Of a stretch of DNA of 41,485 nt, positions 40,754-41,485 are shown one piece after another. The position numbers and the translations under genes are program-made. Numbering within the stretch: position 1 is the stretch's first letter; every line of letters begins with the position of its first letter. The notes beneath the pieces were generated by a model. The model was not told where the DNA came from, ran no database searches, and worked only from the letters and a program-made list of their open reading frames with translations. The stretch spans positions 1-41,485 of the forward strand of contig JAHQVL010000344.1 in the NCBI GenBank assembly GCA_019634345.1. Reading direction: 5' to 3'. The DNA is from Rhodothermaceae bacterium (GTDB lineage: Bacteria > Bacteroidota > Rhodothermia > Rhodothermales > JAHQVL01).

Positions 40754-41485
40754 ATGGATGAATTTTATACAGCCCTCTCGCCTTTTTATCACTTGATCTT
40801 TGCTGACTGGAATGAGAGCATGGAGCGGCAGGGAGAACAACTGTCTGCTATCGTTAAAAAGAAGTGGCCGCAAGCTTGTACGGTATTAGATGCATCTTGT
40901 GGAATTGGCACCCAATCCATAGCCCTTTCACAGCAAGGTTTCGAGTTAACTGGATCTGATCTTTCAAAAGATGCTGTCGAGAGAGCAAAACAAGAAGCTG
41001 AAAGGAGGGCAGTTGATATTCGTTTTTCCGTGTGTGATATGCTTGATTTATCTGGTCATCATCGAGAGAAATACGATATAGTTCTGTCGGCAGATAACTC
41101 AGTCCCGCACTTGCTGAATGATCAAGATATATTAAGGGCACTGAAGCAAATGTATGCGTGCCTATCGGCAGGAGGTGGGTGTGTTATTACAGTGAGAGAT
41201 TATGACCAGGAGAAGCGCGGGCAACATATTCTAAAGCCCTACGGCACTCGAATTGAAGACGGCAAGCGCTATGTGGTATTCCAGGTGTGGGATTTTATTG
41301 GAGAACTGTATGATGTGACCCTTTTCTTGATTGAAGAAGATTTAAGTTCCAGGGAAGTGGTAACCAATACCATGAGAACCCAGTATTATGCAGTATCAAC
41401 AGACACGTTAATCGAACTTATGATAGTAGCTGGTTTTGAGGATGTGAGGCGTATTGATGACGCATTTTATCAACCTGTGCTTACC
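40754..41485 (+). CDS. Class I SAM-dependent methyltransferase, cut by window end
   Basis: The frame from ATG 40754 stays open for 244 codons to the last base, so the C-terminus is missing. It begins MDEFYTALSPFYHLIFADWN. Motif I, TVLDASCGIGTQS (Asp46 to about residue 55), is the SAM-binding Gly-rich loop. FELTGSDLS provides the acidic residue of motif II, and YDIVLSADNSVPHLL is motif IV. A Rossmann-like methyltransferase of roughly 250-260 residues is expected. The substrate is not indicated. The gene follows the unknown membrane-anchored gene by 22 bp and may be cotranscribed. Confidence 0.9.
   Translation, partial: MDEFYTALSPFYHLIFADWNESMERQGEQLSAIVKKKWPQACTVLDASCGIGTQSIALSQQGFELTGSDLSKDAVERAKQEAERRAVDIRFSVCDMLDLSGHHREKYDIVLSADNSVPHLLNDQDILRALKQMYACLSAGGGCVITVRDYDQEKRGQHILKPYGTRIEDGKRYVVFQVWDFIGELYDVTLFLIEEDLSSREVVTNTMRTQYYAVSTDTLIELMIVAGFEDVRRIDDAFYQPVLT

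Noticed and set aside
40854-41141. 95-codon minus-strand frame at the window end
   Set aside because: It is antisense to the methyltransferase, whose SAM-binding motifs are clear.
1-41485. CRISPR array, tRNA, rRNA, insertion sequence or prophage
   Set aside because: No spaced direct-repeat array, cloverleaf, rRNA segment, transposase or phage structural gene was seen on either strand by eye.

Overview
The window looks like a chromosomal piece of a marine-type member of the Bacteroidota/Rhodothermota group (Rhodothermales or Balneolales-like). The reasons are five secreted proteins with a C-terminal type IX secretion (T9SS) sorting domain, four of them showing a recognisable PNP motif (PNPFNPTT in two) and all but one ending in a KMTLIK-like tail, a PorV/PorQ-family outer-membrane protein, two TonB-dependent receptors with carboxypeptidase-like N-terminal domains, DUF4249 and DUF4292 lipoproteins, and generally weak Shine-Dalgarno sequences. 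No rRNA, tRNA, CRISPR array, transposase or phage gene was seen. The genus cannot be decided from the sequence.

Region 1 (1-5767, minus strand): a run of an iPGM-like metalloenzyme, a TPR protein, a DUF4292 lipoprotein and an EnvC-like factor with a catalytically dead LytM domain, then dihydrolipoamide dehydrogenase (lpdA, cut by the window start). Region 2 (5786-11386): a patatin phospholipase, an AP2-like DNA-binding protein, a riboflavin-type reductase and deaminase as two separate overlapping genes, two unknown proteins, and a small alpha/beta hydrolase.

Region 3 (11742-21177): a large malectin/Ig-like T9SS cargo protein, an orphan FtsX/MacB-type permease bracketed by two strong hairpin terminators, and a DUF5060 glycoside-hydrolase-like T9SS cargo gene interrupted by one in-frame TAA. 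Region 4 (21750-23576): a DinB-like protein translationally coupled to an atypical ClpS, an intergenic block with a 20-bp palindrome, a TATAAT box and two hairpins that could be a small RNA gene, and an unknown protein.

Region 5 (23980-36212): an FG-GAP repeat cargo protein, a dispersed GTCATTCC-type palindromic repeat, then a co-directional block of TonB-dependent receptor, a large cargo-like protein with a one-base frameshift, a PorV/PorQ protein, a PGRP-type amidase with a sorting domain, and a DUF1684 protein. Region 6 (36220-41485): a small unknown gene, a second TonB-dependent receptor coupled to a DUF4249 lipoprotein, an unknown membrane-anchored protein, and a methyltransferase cut by the window end.

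The theme is cell-envelope biology: outer-membrane uptake, T9SS-exported surface proteins and peptidoglycan remodelling. The points most worth checking are the two interrupted cargo genes, the putative small RNA at 22732-22877, the receptor/cargo/PorV/amidase block, and the split, order-reversed RibD pair.
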